Assembly (NCBI RefSeq): GCF_001636425.1
Contig: NZ_KV440953.1
Location: forward strand, 2,771,792-2,835,791
Reading direction: 5' to 3'
Origin: Heyndrickxia acidicola
Lineage (GTDB): Bacteria; Bacillota; Bacilli; Bacillales; Bacillaceae_C
DNA length: 64,000 nt
The notes below the pieces were generated by a model, which was not told where the DNA came from, searched no databases, and was given only the letters and a program-made list of their open reading frames with translations. Made by a program: the position numbers and the translations under genes. Position 1 is the first letter of the stretch. Every line of letters begins with the position of its first letter. Positions 1 to 9,569 of the stretch are shown piece by piece.

Positions 1-503
<503 letters not shown>

Positions 504-692
504 GAGTTGATATAGCTCTTAAAGTTGTTGTCCATATAAGACAAAGAATTAACGTTGACGTTTCTGTTTTGTTTAGTTTTCAAAGAACTATTTCGCAATA
601 TCTTTTTTCAAGACATTTACTATCTTAACACTTTATTTCTTTGTCGTCAATACTTTTTTAAAATAACTTTTTTCGCATCAGCGACAATAACT

Positions 693-721
693 ATATTAAT
701 GCCTTTGGACAAAAAAGTCAA
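693..721 (-). promoter_or_regulatory. rrn promoter (-35 TTGACT, 17 bp, -10 TAATAT)
   Basis: On the minus strand TTGACT (716-721) and TAATAT (693-698) are separated by exactly 17 bp, about 190 bp upstream of the mature 16S end. The leader contains the TTCTTTGAAAACTA segment (about 575-590) seen in many Bacillus rrn leaders. A weaker TTGAAC/TACATT pair at about 765-792 could be a second promoter. Nothing else is visible in 504-927, and the short open frames there look spurious. Confidence 0.7.
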
Positions 722-927
722 CACTTTAAACAAAAAAGTTTCAAAAAGTTATTTTCTTATTCGCAATGTAATCTCTCATAATATTTGTTCAATCCGACTT
801 AAGAATATTATCATAAAGTTAAGAGGATGGATAGCTGTTTCTAAAATTTATTCGTTTATTTTCGTTTCGTTAGATACCAAATAAAATTAGCGGGAACTTC
901 ATAGATATCAACCAATTTATCTTCTTA

Positions 928-1536
928 TTAATAAGAAAGTTTATATATAAAGAAGGCTTCATTTGAATTATGCTCAAAAAGCCCCGGAAGCGGAACATGC
1001 TGTTTCAGATTAAACAATGGATGATTTTCCAAAAAGAAGATGTAGTCACTTGATCCATAATATAATATCACTTCTATATCCCTTTTATTTTCTTCTAGCG
1101 AGCGGAGTATATTTTTAACTACTTTCATAAAGATCTGGATAGAAAAAGGGTTGAAAAAGTAAAAACGATTATCCAAAGGAGATACTTTATATTTCTCTGC
1201 CAGACAGCAATAAAAGTTAATCTTATCAGCACTGCTTTTATTCCTTTTTGCATAGTCAGTCAAATTGCGCAAAGCCTGGGCATAATACTTTTCATTCATT
1301 TCAACACCAATTGCTTTTACACCAAATAAATAATTGGCATAAAAATTCAGCCTTCCTTTTCCGCAGCCAAAGTCCACAATCTGGTCATCACTCTTTAGTT
1401 CATACTGGTTAAACAGTGTTTCAAGCGCACTATAAGATGTCGCCTCATAACGGTGATAGTGCAATGATTGGTTAAAACCCTTTTGCTCTCCCCCCGTTTT
1501 CACATTCAGCAGAGCATCATAATATTGATCATTCAT
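928..1536 (-). CDS. class I SAM-dependent methyltransferase
   Basis: A 202-residue protein from the preferred start at 1536, where AGGAG lies 8 nt upstream; an in-frame start 11 codons earlier lacks a ribosome binding site. Motif I (VDFGCGKGRL) is followed by an acidic residue closing strand 2 (GVEMN), the usual SAM-binding layout. A later FFNPFS segment sits where motif IV is expected. The substrate is unknown. It lies downstream of, and on the same strand as, a small unknown gene (gap 50 nt) and faces the rrn promoter region. Assignment to the Rossmann methyltransferase fold is firm; calling it a small-molecule or rRNA enzyme would be a guess. Confidence 0.75.
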   Translation of the reverse strand: MNDQYYDALLNVKTGGEQKGFNQSLHYHRYEATSYSALETLFNQYELKSDDQIVDFGCGKGRLNFYANYLFGVKAIGVEMNEKYYAQALRNLTDYAKRNKSSADKINFYCCLAEKYKVSPLDNRFYFFNPFSIQIFMKVVKNILRSLEENKRDIEVILYYGSSDYIFFLENHPLFNLKQHVPLPGLFEHNSNEAFFIYKLSY

Positions 1537-1586
1537 TCGTACAACTCCTATATATCTAGTTCTGTACAAGAATTTTATCAGTTAAT

Positions 1587-2000
1587 TTAGTCCACTAGTA
1601 ACTGATCCAAATATTCATTCATCACTTTGATTGGATAATGCTTAAGTTTTGAAAAGGGAATATGATTGTTATCCAGGTTCATTTCCATAATATCAGCATT
1701 CATGATCTCTTTCTCACCTGGATAAAGAAATTGCACCGTTTGTATGACATCTTTTAAGCAGCCAAGAGCTCTACGATTATGAGTCTTTGTATACTTCATT
1801 TCTTCACTTATGCTCAATATCCTTTGAACTTGTTTCTCAGTAAAGCCTTGTGAAATCATATTTATTCTCAGATTCTCTCTTATTAACGAATTAAATTGCA
1901 AAAAATCGGGCTTTTTAACCCCTATAATTACCATGTTATAGAGAGTTGTATCATGTATGGCAGCTACGCATTTATAACGGCCAATTTTAAATAAATTCAT
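1587..2000 (-). CDS. conserved small protein, DUF6933-like
   Basis: This 137-residue protein has no signal peptide or membrane segment. The central NRRALGCLKD and the later ADIMEMNLDNNHIPFSKL pattern recall DUF6933 proteins, which have a short segment around N-R-x-x-L-G-x-(M/L)-x-D and a C-terminal N-x-x-P motif. That match is from memory of the family and is tentative. No function is known. The ribosome binding site before 2000 is weak. It is probably co-transcribed with the methyltransferase that follows. Confidence 0.5.
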   Translation of the reverse strand: MNLFKIGRYKCVAAIHDTTLYNMVIIGVKKPDFLQFNSLIRENLRINMISQGFTEKQVQRILSISEEMKYTKTHNRRALGCLKDVIQTVQFLYPGEKEIMNADIMEMNLDNNHIPFSKLKHYPIKVMNEYLDQLLVD

Positions 2001-2350
2001 ATGTCATACTTCACAGGAGTCTGACAAGGTATCTTCAATTGTAAAATCCAGTTCTTTTTGCAGCTTTTGGGTAACACCTATTATAAACATGCAACTACCT
2101 CTATTTCCGTTAAGTTTGATTTAGTTACCGATTTATTACCTGATGCCACCATAAGGCTCTTCTCATAAAATTTGTTGGTTATCTTAGAATATATACAATA
2201 CAGAATATTTCGTTTGGAATGCGGATGAATAGATGCTAACTAAATGTACGCTTAAATTTCTGCACGAAAAGCAATAATTCATGGCAAAAATAACTTTCAA
2301 GAAAAAACATTCCTAATCCACATTACCACATTTTAAGAGAAGTACTAAAT
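2001..2350. other. intergenic stretch without a recognisable gene
   Basis: About 350 AT-rich bases between the small DUF gene and the terminator of the chemotaxis gene. No ORF with a ribosome binding site, RNA gene or repeat is seen. It presumably holds the promoter for the genes at 1587-2000 and 928-1536. Confidence 0.4.
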
Positions 2351-2400
2351 CAAAAAAGTCTATCTTATATATGCAGTATACTGCGATATAAGATAGACTT
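2351..2400 (-). terminator. long perfect hairpin terminator after the HemAT-like gene
   Basis: Arms 2356-2370 and 2386-2400 are a perfect 15-bp inverted repeat. The loop itself contains the perfect palindrome GCAGTATACTGC, so nearly 45 bp are self-complementary. Read on the minus strand, the stem runs into TTTTTTG and lies 19 nt after the stop codon at 2419. Confidence 0.8.
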
Positions 2401-2418
2401 ACCATAAAAAATAGACGA

Positions 2419-3720
2419 TTAAAAACTTGATACGGTGCGGCTCAGTTCTTCTGCGGAGTCTTCCATTTTTGTAACAGATCCCTTAATTTCATTTAGCAGC
2501 TCTGTTAATACACGTATTTCATTTTCGGTATTTTGACTAAGTTGTTTACTTTCTATGCTGCCATCCAGAATTTTTTCAAATACATGTGTTGTATGATTAA
2601 TTTCTTCATTTCCTCTTTCCACCACTTTATGAATGGTACTGATTTGGGCTATGACATTTGAAATTTGTGAAATTGTCGTACCCACTAAAGAGGTAACACT
2701 TCCAGAAGAAAACTTTGTTTGTTCAGCCAGTTTTCTTACTTCTTCAGCAACAACCGCAAACCCCTTCCCATGCTCACCAGCTCTTGCGGCTTCAATGGCA
2801 GCATTTAATGCCAGGAGGTTCGTTTGATCTGCAATACTGGTGATAACTGTAACAATCTCTCCAATTTCTTTGGAATTTTTCTCAAGACCATCGATGGTGG
2901 AAGTTATTTGCTCAACATTCGATTTTAGCTCAAGCATATTTTCTTTTACTTTATCAAGCTGTGTCCTTCCGTCTTCGGAATGGGTCTCCATATAAGCAGA
3001 TGCTTCAAGGCTGGTGTTTGCATTCTCGGAAATTTGATTGGACTGAATAACAATTTGTTCAACAGATGCACCTGTTTCTTCTGTCATAGCCGCTAAATTT
3101 CCGACAAATCCTCCAACAAATTCCTTGATGTCTTTTTTCGCCTCTTCTTCCTTCCTCTCAAGCATCTCTTGCTGAGCATGATTCATCGAGGATGTACAGA
3201 GTTGATATTCAAGATTGAATATTTTGGAAACAGCAATGAACACCGGGAATAATTCATTGTTACTATAATGCAATTCCTTCTTTAACATTTCAAGGATTCT
3301 AGTCATCAGAAGCTGATACACCGACATAAACCAATGTGACTGGACACCCATTTTAAAATAAAGCTGTCCCGCCTTCGTTCTTTTCTCAATATAATCCCTG
3401 TCAATTATTCCATCAAATAGTGTCAGAATGTATTGCAGACTTGTCTCAGGTGAAATACCCTGATCACTCATATCGGTAATTCTCTTGACACCAGCATGTG
3501 AATATTTTAAAGCTTCCTGATAAATTTCTTTAATGTTCTTTTCTACTAAAGGCTGTATACCTTTCAGAAGAGCTAGTTCTTCTTTGGTCAGTCCTATTAG
3601 TTCTAATTGCAGGGCAACATCCGTCCCCTTTTCAAAGTCCATTTTTACGTGCTCGAGTTCATGGGATATGTATTTCTGGATTGCTGAAATATTGCTTTTT
3701 CTATCCTTTATTAAGAACAT
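2419..3720 (-). CDS. hemAT: HemAT-like globin-coupled methyl-accepting transducer, heme ligand missing
   Basis: A soluble 433-residue transducer. Residues about 30-180 align with the sensor globin of B. subtilis HemAT (shared IQPLVEKNI and DxxFIEKR-like stretches). Residues about 215-430 are an MCP signalling domain with the hairpin-tip signature [15 protein letters not shown]. No transmembrane helix is present, as in HemAT. The known role is O2 sensing that controls CheA for aerotaxis. In HemAT the proximal heme histidine lies in S-I-H-L-R-I-G; the aligned segment here is Q-L-Y-F-K-M-G, giving Tyr121, and the distal Tyr70 position is Leu. Heme binding is therefore doubtful, and the protein may sense something else. 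GGAGG precedes the ATG. Confidence 0.85.
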   Translation of the reverse strand: MFLIKDRKSNISAIQKYISHELEHVKMDFEKGTDVALQLELIGLTKEELALLKGIQPLVEKNIKEIYQEALKYSHAGVKRITDMSDQGISPETSLQYILTLFDGIIDRDYIEKRTKAGQLYFKMGVQSHWFMSVYQLLMTRILEMLKKELHYSNNELFPVFIAVSKIFNLEYQLCTSSMNHAQQEMLERKEEEAKKDIKEFVGGFVGNLAAMTEETGASVEQIVIQSNQISENANTSLEASAYMETHSEDGRTQLDKVKENMLELKSNVEQITSTIDGLEKNSKEIGEIVTVITSIADQTNLLALNAAIEAARAGEHGKGFAVVAEEVRKLAEQTKFSSGSVTSLVGTTISQISNVIAQISTIHKVVERGNEEINHTTHVFEKILDGSIESKQLSQNTENEIRVLTELLNEIKGSVTKMEDSAEELSRTVSSF

Positions 3721-3816
3721 ATGCTCATTCCTCCATTTTAAACTTATCTTTAATATCGGTAAAAAGGAGGATCATTTTAAGATAGAGACGCCGCCTTGGT
3801 TTCGATTTATCTAAAA

Positions 3817-3925
3817 GGCTTTGATATAAGACTCTGTTGTTTTTTAGTTCATTCGTGTGAAACGTCTGTTTCACACGAATGAGCTAAAAAACGAGCAGTG
3901 ATCAACATAGAAATTTAACATAGCC
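3817..3925. repeat. palindromic MITE-like repeat, copy A (109 bp)
   Basis: Starts GGCTTTG and ends CATAGCC, with an inner near-perfect hairpin (TCATTCGTGTGAAAC / GTTTCACACGAATGA) and the shared block AGCTAAAAAACGAGCAG. Related copies lie at 5767-5939, 7058-7200 and, partly, 60620-60722 and 13487-13561. No coding content is seen. The remaining 3926-4025 shows nothing identifiable. Confidence 0.75.
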
Positions 3926-4025
3926 ATCTAAAATAATGGCTTTATTAATCTTGCTTGCCGAATTCCACTCTAGGCTCTGGCTTTCCGATGACGGTTGAAG
4001 GATTCGCGTTGAACAGTGCCAAAAT

Positions 4026-4055
4026 AAAAAAGGAGCACACGGCTCCTTTTTATTT
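4026..4055 (-). terminator. terminator of the GH13 glucosidase gene
   Basis: AAAAAGGAGC and GCTCCTTTTT flank a 5-6 nt loop immediately after the stop codon at 4058. The run of T on the minus strand fits a rho-independent terminator. Confidence 0.85.
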
Positions 4056-4057
4056 TT

Positions 4058-5728
4058 CTATTTTAATAGATATACTCTTGTTTCATACGGATTTAGTGTA
4101 AACTCTTTTCTCAGCTTTTTGTCAATTACATCATAATTGTTCAGGACAAGCTCAGAATCATTGTACTCTAACTCATCCGGAATCGTGATAACAGTTGATT
4201 TTTTACTAAAGTTATTGACAATGATCGCTCTTTCGCTGCCCAGTTGACGGGTGTAGACAAATAATGCAGGATCGTCCTCTAATAATAATTGATATACGCC
4301 ATGTACGAATACAGGATTATCTTTTCTTAACTGAATCAGTTTTTTATAAAAATGAAGAATGGAGTCTGGATCTTTTAATTGTTCCTCAACATTAATCTTC
4401 GTATAATTCGGGTTTACTCCAAACCATGTCTTATCGGCAGTTGTAAATCCGCCCATATTTGAAGAATTCCATTGCATCGGTGTCCGGGAGTTGTCTCGTC
4501 CTCTCTCCCAAATAATTTTCATGATTTCTTCGTGTGTACGTCCTTTTTCAGTTTCAATTTGATAGTAGTTAATCATTCCGACGTCATTATAATCATGGAT
4601 AGATGGAAAATAAACATTCGTCATTCCGATTTCCTGGCCTTGATAGATAAAAGGAGTTCCTTTCATAAGGAAATACATGGTTCCAAGCATTTTTGCACTT
4701 TGTTTCCAGAATTCTCGATCATTTCCCCAAGTGGAAACTCGGCGTGGCTGATCATGGTTTTCGATAAACAAGGCGTTCCAGCCCATGCCTTCTAAACCAT
4801 ATTGCCATTTTGACAGGACTCTCTTTAACTCTCGAACATTAACAGCGCCCTCTATATCCTTATCCCATAGGTCCAAGAATTCAAACTGAAAAATCATATT
4901 AAAATAGCCATTTTCTTCTCCAACCCATTTTTCCGCGTCTTCCAGCCTTACTCCGTTGGCTTCCCCAACCGTCATAATGTCATATTTTTTCAATGTCTCT
5001 TGAGAAAATTCTAAAAGAAATTCATCGATGCCATCTACATTCATCATAAAGTCAAAGCAGGGTACATAATCAAGGCCGGCTGGATTATCCATATCCGGGA
5101 AACCCGGCTCCTTTTTAATATGGGAGATGGCATCGACTCGAAAACCATCAATTCCCTTATCGAGCCACCAATTAACCATATTGTAGAGAGCTTCTCTTAC
5201 TTCAGGATTTTCCCAGTTCAGGTCAGGCTGGCGAGTGGAGAAAATATGCATGAAATATTGTTCTGTCTCTTCATCATATTTCCACGCCGGGCCGCTGAAA
5301 ATAGATTCCCAGTTATTTGGCTCTTTCCCGTTTTTGCCGTCTCTCCAAATATACCAGTCTCTCTTAGGATTATCTTTTGAGGAACGGGACTCGATAAACC
5401 ACGGATGTTCATCGCTCGTATGATTAATTACGAGATCAAGAATCAGCTTCATACCGCGTTTATGGACTTCTTCCAGCAGCTCTTCAAAATCGGACATTGC
5501 ACCGAATTCCTTCATAATATCCTGGTAATCTGAGATATCATAACCATTATCATCATTAGGAGACTTATACATCGGACAAACCCAAATGACATCGATCCCT
5601 AATTCTTTTAAATAGTCCAGTTTTGATATAATCCCTCGGATATCTCCAATTCCATCGCCATTTGAATCCATAAAACTGCGAGGATAAATTTGATAAGCAA
5701 CTGCTTCTTTCCACCAATGTTTATTCAT
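4058..5728 (-). CDS. malL: GH13 alpha-glucosidase / oligo-1,6-glucosidase family (MalL-like)
   Basis: A 556-residue cytoplasmic glycoside hydrolase, the normal length for GH13 subfamily 31. The catalytic triad is visible: nucleophile Asp199 in GFRVDA, acid Glu256 in VGEANG, and Asp326 in ENHDQP. It would release glucose from imported malto- or isomalto-oligosaccharides. The residue after the nucleophile is Ala200; alpha-1,6-specific family members usually have Val there, while Ala or Thr is linked to alpha-1,4 preference, so true MalL specificity is uncertain. The ATG at 5728 follows AGAAAGGGA at good spacing; a TTG six codons earlier lacks a site. It is the last gene of the maltodextrin cluster. 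Confidence 0.92.
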   Translation of the reverse strand: MNKHWWKEAVAYQIYPRSFMDSNGDGIGDIRGIISKLDYLKELGIDVIWVCPMYKSPNDDNGYDISDYQDIMKEFGAMSDFEELLEEVHKRGMKLILDLVINHTSDEHPWFIESRSSKDNPKRDWYIWRDGKNGKEPNNWESIFSGPAWKYDEETEQYFMHIFSTRQPDLNWENPEVREALYNMVNWWLDKGIDGFRVDAISHIKKEPGFPDMDNPAGLDYVPCFDFMMNVDGIDEFLLEFSQETLKKYDIMTVGEANGVRLEDAEKWVGEENGYFNMIFQFEFLDLWDKDIEGAVNVRELKRVLSKWQYGLEGMGWNALFIENHDQPRRVSTWGNDREFWKQSAKMLGTMYFLMKGTPFIYQGQEIGMTNVYFPSIHDYNDVGMINYYQIETEKGRTHEEIMKIIWERGRDNSRTPMQWNSSNMGGFTTADKTWFGVNPNYTKINVEEQLKDPDSILHFYKKLIQLRKDNPVFVHGVYQLLLEDDPALFVYTRQLGSERAIIVNNFSKKSTVITIPDELEYNDSELVLNNYDVIDKKLRKEFTLNPYETRVYLLK

Positions 5729-5766
5729 ATTATTCCCTTTCTGCAAACACTTTTTACTATTCGATA

Positions 5767-5939
5767 GGCTTTGTAAAAGGACACCGTTGATTTTAGCTCA
5801 TTTGTGTAAAACGCCCGTTCCACATACCTTTCAGCACAGTTGATAAGTTACAGTAATAAAAGAAACAAAGGAAAACAAGTTTGTTTTTTTCTTTTTTACT
5901 TTAAAATGAGCTAAAAAACGAGCCGTTATCAACATTGCC
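5767..5939. repeat. palindromic MITE-like repeat, copy B (173 bp)
   Basis: Begins GGCTTTGTAAAAGGACACCGTTG and ends AACATTGCC, and shares TTTAGCTCATTTGTGT, CCTTTCAGCACAG, TTACAGTAA and GAGCTAAAAAACGAG with the other copies. The central insert is longer than in copy A. It fills the gap between mdxR and the glucosidase gene. Confidence 0.7.
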
Positions 5940-5980
5940 TATCATAAGGGTCTACACCTGTATTTTCACTCTCAAAACGT

Positions 5981-7009
5981 TTATTTCTCATCTAGCTCGC
6001 TGCAGGACATCCTTTCAACGAGTTGATGTGAAATAATAATTCTTTTCGTCGGTTCACCGCAATTTTCAATTAACTCAATTAAGCTTTTTGAAGCCTGATA
6101 GCCCAAGTCAAATATATTGATATCCATCGAAGTTAATGATGGCTTTGCCAACTCAGCAAGAAGGACATTGTTACAGCTAATAATGGAAATCTCCTCAGGT
6201 ACCTTTATTCCTAATTCATCAAGAGTTCCCAAGACACCAAGGGCCATAAAATCGTCAACTACTACCAAAGCGGTTGGGCGGTCTTCCAATGCCATTAACT
6301 CGCTGACTGCTTCCTGTCCGCCTTCGCGCAAGAATTCTTCATGGATAATGTATTCATCCTTCAATGGAATACCTGCATTTTTTAACGCTTGCTGATAGCC
6401 GCTAAGACGGTCAATCGTTACCATAAGGTCACGGCTTCCTCCAATAAAGGCGATTTGATGATGCCCGAGCTGGATTAAGTGTTCCGTCGCATCTCTCATT
6501 ACCCGGACATTATCATTATCCACATGTGTAATTTCATCAGCATGCTCAGCTGGTTTCCCAATGACAACAAAAGGAAACTCTCTTTCCATTAAATATTCGA
6601 TAACCTTATCGTCTACCCTGGAATTAAGGAGAATAACTCCGTCCACTCGCTTCCCCTGTACCATATTGACAACCGCTGCCAGAATTTCATCATCTGATTT
6701 TCCAGTTGTCATATGCAAGGCGTATTTTTTTTCATGTGCACATTCGTTTATGCCCTGCAGTACTGTCGGAAAGAAAGGATTTTGAAACACGACGTCTCCG
6801 GAACTGGGCATGACAAGCCCCATTGTTTGTGTGGATTGGCTGGCAAGACTTCTTGCATTCAGATTAGGGTGATATCCTAGCTCCTTCATTGCTTTTTTCA
6901 CTTTTTGTTTAGTTGCTTCACTGATTCTGGAGTTATCTGCGATGACTCTGGATACAGTAGAAGGAGCAACCGCTGCCAGCTTCGCCACATCTTTAATTGT
7001 TACAGCCAT
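5981..7009 (-). CDS. mdxR: LacI-family maltodextrin regulator (MdxR/MalR type)
   Basis: A 342-residue LacI/GalR regulator. The N-terminal helix-turn-helix (TIKDVAKLA...APSTVSRVIA, residues 3-25) and hinge are followed by a periplasmic-binding-protein-like sensor domain. Sequence similarity to B. subtilis MdxR (YvdE) and its place within the mdx cluster suggest that it controls maltodextrin uptake genes, with a malto-oligosaccharide as effector. The ATG at 7009 is chosen because GGGTGAAG precedes it; the upstream start adds six residues without a site. Repeats flank it on both sides, so it may be transcribed separately. Confidence 0.85.
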   Translation of the reverse strand: MAVTIKDVAKLAAVAPSTVSRVIADNSRISEATKQKVKKAMKELGYHPNLNARSLASQSTQTMGLVMPSSGDVVFQNPFFPTVLQGINECAHEKKYALHMTTGKSDDEILAAVVNMVQGKRVDGVILLNSRVDDKVIEYLMEREFPFVVIGKPAEHADEITHVDNDNVRVMRDATEHLIQLGHHQIAFIGGSRDLMVTIDRLSGYQQALKNAGIPLKDEYIIHEEFLREGGQEAVSELMALEDRPTALVVVDDFMALGVLGTLDELGIKVPEEISIISCNNVLLAELAKPSLTSMDINIFDLGYQASKSLIELIENCGEPTKRIIISHQLVERMSCSELDEK

Positions 7010-7057
7010 TTTCTTCACCCGTCTCATCTGAAGTTTTTCTTTTTCTTTTAAAATAAT

Positions 7058-7200
7058 GGCTTTGTTAAAGGACTCTGTTGTTTTTCAGCTCAGCTGAAAG
7101 CTTACGGGAAAGAAAGGATACAAAAGCCTTTGTGTTCCTTCCTTCACTGTAAAATGAGCTAAGAAACGAGCAGCTATCAGTATAGAAATTTAACAGAGCC
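7058..7200. repeat. palindromic MITE-like repeat, copy C (143 bp)
   Basis: The best-preserved termini of the family: GGCTTTGTTAAAG at the left and TTTAACAGAGCC at the right, imperfect inverted repeats. The interior shares GACTCTGTTG, the AGCTCA and TGAGCT blocks, and ACGAGCAG with copy A. Confidence 0.75.
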
Positions 7201-7395
7201 AAAATAATAGATAGTCCTATTTTTCTTTGGTATTATTTTAAACTCTTACTAACGAACGAGAAGCATAAATGCCTCAGAGGGTGTATGATCCAATGATAAA
7301 AACCATATTGGATGAGAAGGGCCTACAACCAGACTTAATCCATGGATACTGCTGCTTTAACACTATTAATGTGAAAAAGGATGTTTTGTCTATTC
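7201..7395. other. gap between mdxG and mdxR, no convincing gene
   Basis: An open frame starting near 7269 on the plus strand has no ribosome binding site and overlaps the end of mdxG antisense, so it is not called. No clear terminator for mdxG is visible. Confidence 0.35.
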
Positions 7396-8238
7396 TTATC
7401 CTTTTGTTCCGCCAGCTGTTAAACCAGATACAAAATAGCGCTGGAAGCATAGGAACAAAATAGCGATTGGCAAAGCAATTAAAACAGATCCGGCAGCAAA
7501 GGTTGTAAACTCCGCACCAAATTTATTCGCAACAAGATCGTAAAGGCCGACAGCCAATGTATAGTTACTATCTGATCGAAGCATGATGCTTGCGATGATA
7601 AAATCACCAAATGGCGCTATGAAAGAAAACAAAGCAATAACAGCGATTATAGGTTTTGCAAGCGGCATTACGATTTGGAAAAAGATTCGGAAGTTTCCAG
7701 CCCCATCTATTTTTGCTGACTCATCCAATTCTTTTGGAATGGTATCAAGATATCCTTTCATCAGCCATGTATTCATCGGAATTTGTCCGCCTACATATAT
7801 ACAAATTAATCCAATGTGCGTATCCAGCAGCCCAGTTAAAGTTGCCAAAACATAGATTGCTATTAGTGCAGCAAAGTTCGGAATCATTTGAAGCAGCAGG
7901 AAACCGGTTAAGCCATTTTTCCTGCCGACAAAACGAAAGCGGGAAAAAGAATAGGCAGTAAGACTGACAAGGATAACCGTAAAGATCATCGTAAAAATAC
8001 TGATCTTCAATGAATTAAAGTACCAATGTAAATAATTGATTTTATTCGTATTAAAAAGCTCTGCGTAATGCGCAAGCGTCGGATGCTTCGGAAAGATGCT
8101 GGACCCGGATAAGCTTTGACCGGGATTAAAGGATGAGCCTATAATCCACGCAAGCGGATAAAGCACAATTATACACATAGCCAAGAGTACAAGGTAACTG
8201 AGTGTTAGTCTGATGACTTTCTGTCTTTTCATATCCAT
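7396..8238 (-). CDS. mdxG: maltodextrin ABC transporter permease MdxG
   Basis: A 280-residue inner-membrane permease with six predicted transmembrane segments. The cytoplasmic EAA loop (ELDESAKIDGAGNFRIFF, about residues 170-190) is the docking site for the ATPase. Length and sequence match B. subtilis MdxG/MalG-type permeases. It starts 1 nt after the mdxF stop, a translationally coupled arrangement. No ATPase gene lies in the cluster, so the complex probably uses a shared MsmX-type ATPase encoded elsewhere, as B. subtilis does; that is an inference from absence. Confidence 0.92.
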   Translation of the reverse strand: MDMKRQKVIRLTLSYLVLLAMCIIVLYPLAWIIGSSFNPGQSLSGSSIFPKHPTLAHYAELFNTNKINYLHWYFNSLKISIFTMIFTVILVSLTAYSFSRFRFVGRKNGLTGFLLLQMIPNFAALIAIYVLATLTGLLDTHIGLICIYVGGQIPMNTWLMKGYLDTIPKELDESAKIDGAGNFRIFFQIVMPLAKPIIAVIALFSFIAPFGDFIIASIMLRSDSNYTLAVGLYDLVANKFGAEFTTFAAGSVLIALPIAILFLCFQRYFVSGLTAGGTKG

Positions 8239-8239
8239 A

Positions 8240-9532
8240 TTACATCATATCCTCTTCTTGGAATGATTTCGTTCTTCTAAACTGCCAAAGTGCTACACCT
8301 ACAACGATAATCGATAAAAGAAGTGTAAGTGTTGCTGCTTTTGAATATTCAGCAGAGTTCATTGTCAGCTGGTATATCCAGGAGATTAAAATATCTGTGC
8401 CTCCAGCGTTCTGGCCGGATACAGCAGGACCGCCGCCGTTAAACAAGTAAATAATACTGAAGTTATTAAAATTAAATGTGTATTGAGTAATTAAAACAGG
8501 CGCTGTTGCAATTAAGACCAGCGGCAATGTAATGTTTCTAAACTGTTGAAACCTGGATGCACCATCCACTGTAGCTGCTTCATAAAGCTCTCCAGGAATT
8601 GATTGAAGCACCCCTGTTGTCATTGCAAAAATGAACGGGAATCCCAGCCAGCTTTGAATCAGTATCAATGCAACCTTTGTATAAAAAGGATTTGTCATCC
8701 ATGGAAGACCATGAATACCAAAGAATGCAAGTATATTTTCGTTAATGGTTCCAAACGACTCATTAAACATGCCGGCGAATACCAGAATAGAAACGAATGA
8801 AGGAACGGCCCATGGCAGGATGAAAATTGTACGGATGATGGCTTTTCCTTTAATATCCTTTTGGTTTACAACGATAGCAAGAAAAATGCCCAAAGCAACC
8901 TGGCATGTTGTAGCAACAAAAGTCCAAACAATTGTCCAAGCTAAAACAGAGAAGAAGGTTTGGCGCCAGATATCCACTGTAAAAATGGAAGTAAAGTTAT
9001 TAAGGCCAACCCATTTAAATAGATTTGCAGGCGGTGAGTGGTATAAATCATAATTTGTAAAAGCAAGAAGGATAACGAAAATAAGCGGGAAAATAACCAC
9101 AAATACGAGAAGCAAGAATCCTGGTGACATGATTAAATAAGGGAAACCGCTTTGCGTAAGATTATGATATTGTTCCTTTAATGAGGAAACCGGTTCATTC
9201 AGGTCGCGTTTCAAGCCTGTTTTATAGGCATCCCGCAGATTGAAGGAATAAAATCCGAGGCCGAATAAAATAACAATCACTGCAAGAATTCCTTCTACTA
9301 ATAAGTAAACTGAGTTATCCCGGGGTAATTCGGTTCCCAAAGTCACGAGACCCCATAGACCCATGTTCAGCAGATTGCCAAAGACATAGATGAACGCTGC
9401 GCTTAATACTAGAAAAGCAATTCCTTTAAATATCTGTTTATTATAAAGCTGGCCTAAGCCTGGAATAATGGATAGAATAAGTGCTTTTTTACGATGGCTG
9501 GTTGAGTAGGATAGTGGTGCTGTCTCAAGCAT
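8240..9532 (-). CDS. mdxF: maltodextrin ABC transporter permease MdxF
   Basis: A 430-residue MalF-type permease. An N-terminal region with additional membrane segments (residues about 15-110) precedes the core permease domain, whose EAA loop (ELYEAATVDGASRFQQF) lies near residue 320. It forms the translocation pore with MdxG. The ATG at 9532 follows AAAGGGG with 9-nt spacing; the start nine codons upstream has none. A stem-loop lies between this gene and mdxE, so its expression is probably lower than that of the binding protein. Confidence 0.92.
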   Translation of the reverse strand: MLETAPLSYSTSHRKKALILSIIPGLGQLYNKQIFKGIAFLVLSAAFIYVFGNLLNMGLWGLVTLGTELPRDNSVYLLVEGILAVIVILFGLGFYSFNLRDAYKTGLKRDLNEPVSSLKEQYHNLTQSGFPYLIMSPGFLLLVFVVIFPLIFVILLAFTNYDLYHSPPANLFKWVGLNNFTSIFTVDIWRQTFFSVLAWTIVWTFVATTCQVALGIFLAIVVNQKDIKGKAIIRTIFILPWAVPSFVSILVFAGMFNESFGTINENILAFFGIHGLPWMTNPFYTKVALILIQSWLGFPFIFAMTTGVLQSIPGELYEAATVDGASRFQQFRNITLPLVLIATAPVLITQYTFNFNNFSIIYLFNGGGPAVSGQNAGGTDILISWIYQLTMNSAEYSKAATLTLLLSIIVVGVALWQFRRTKSFQEEDMM

Positions 9533-9569
9533 CCTAAGCCGCCCCTTTCTTGATTGCATATAGTAAGCT

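Noticed and set aside
555-884. Open frame in the rrn upstream region
   Set aside because: It covers the rrn promoter and leader, has no ribosome binding site and a low-complexity product.
7269-7463. 64-codon plus-strand frame between mdxR and mdxG
   Set aside because: No ribosome binding site, antisense to the end of mdxG, and no recognised domain; a decayed gene cannot be excluded but is not supported.
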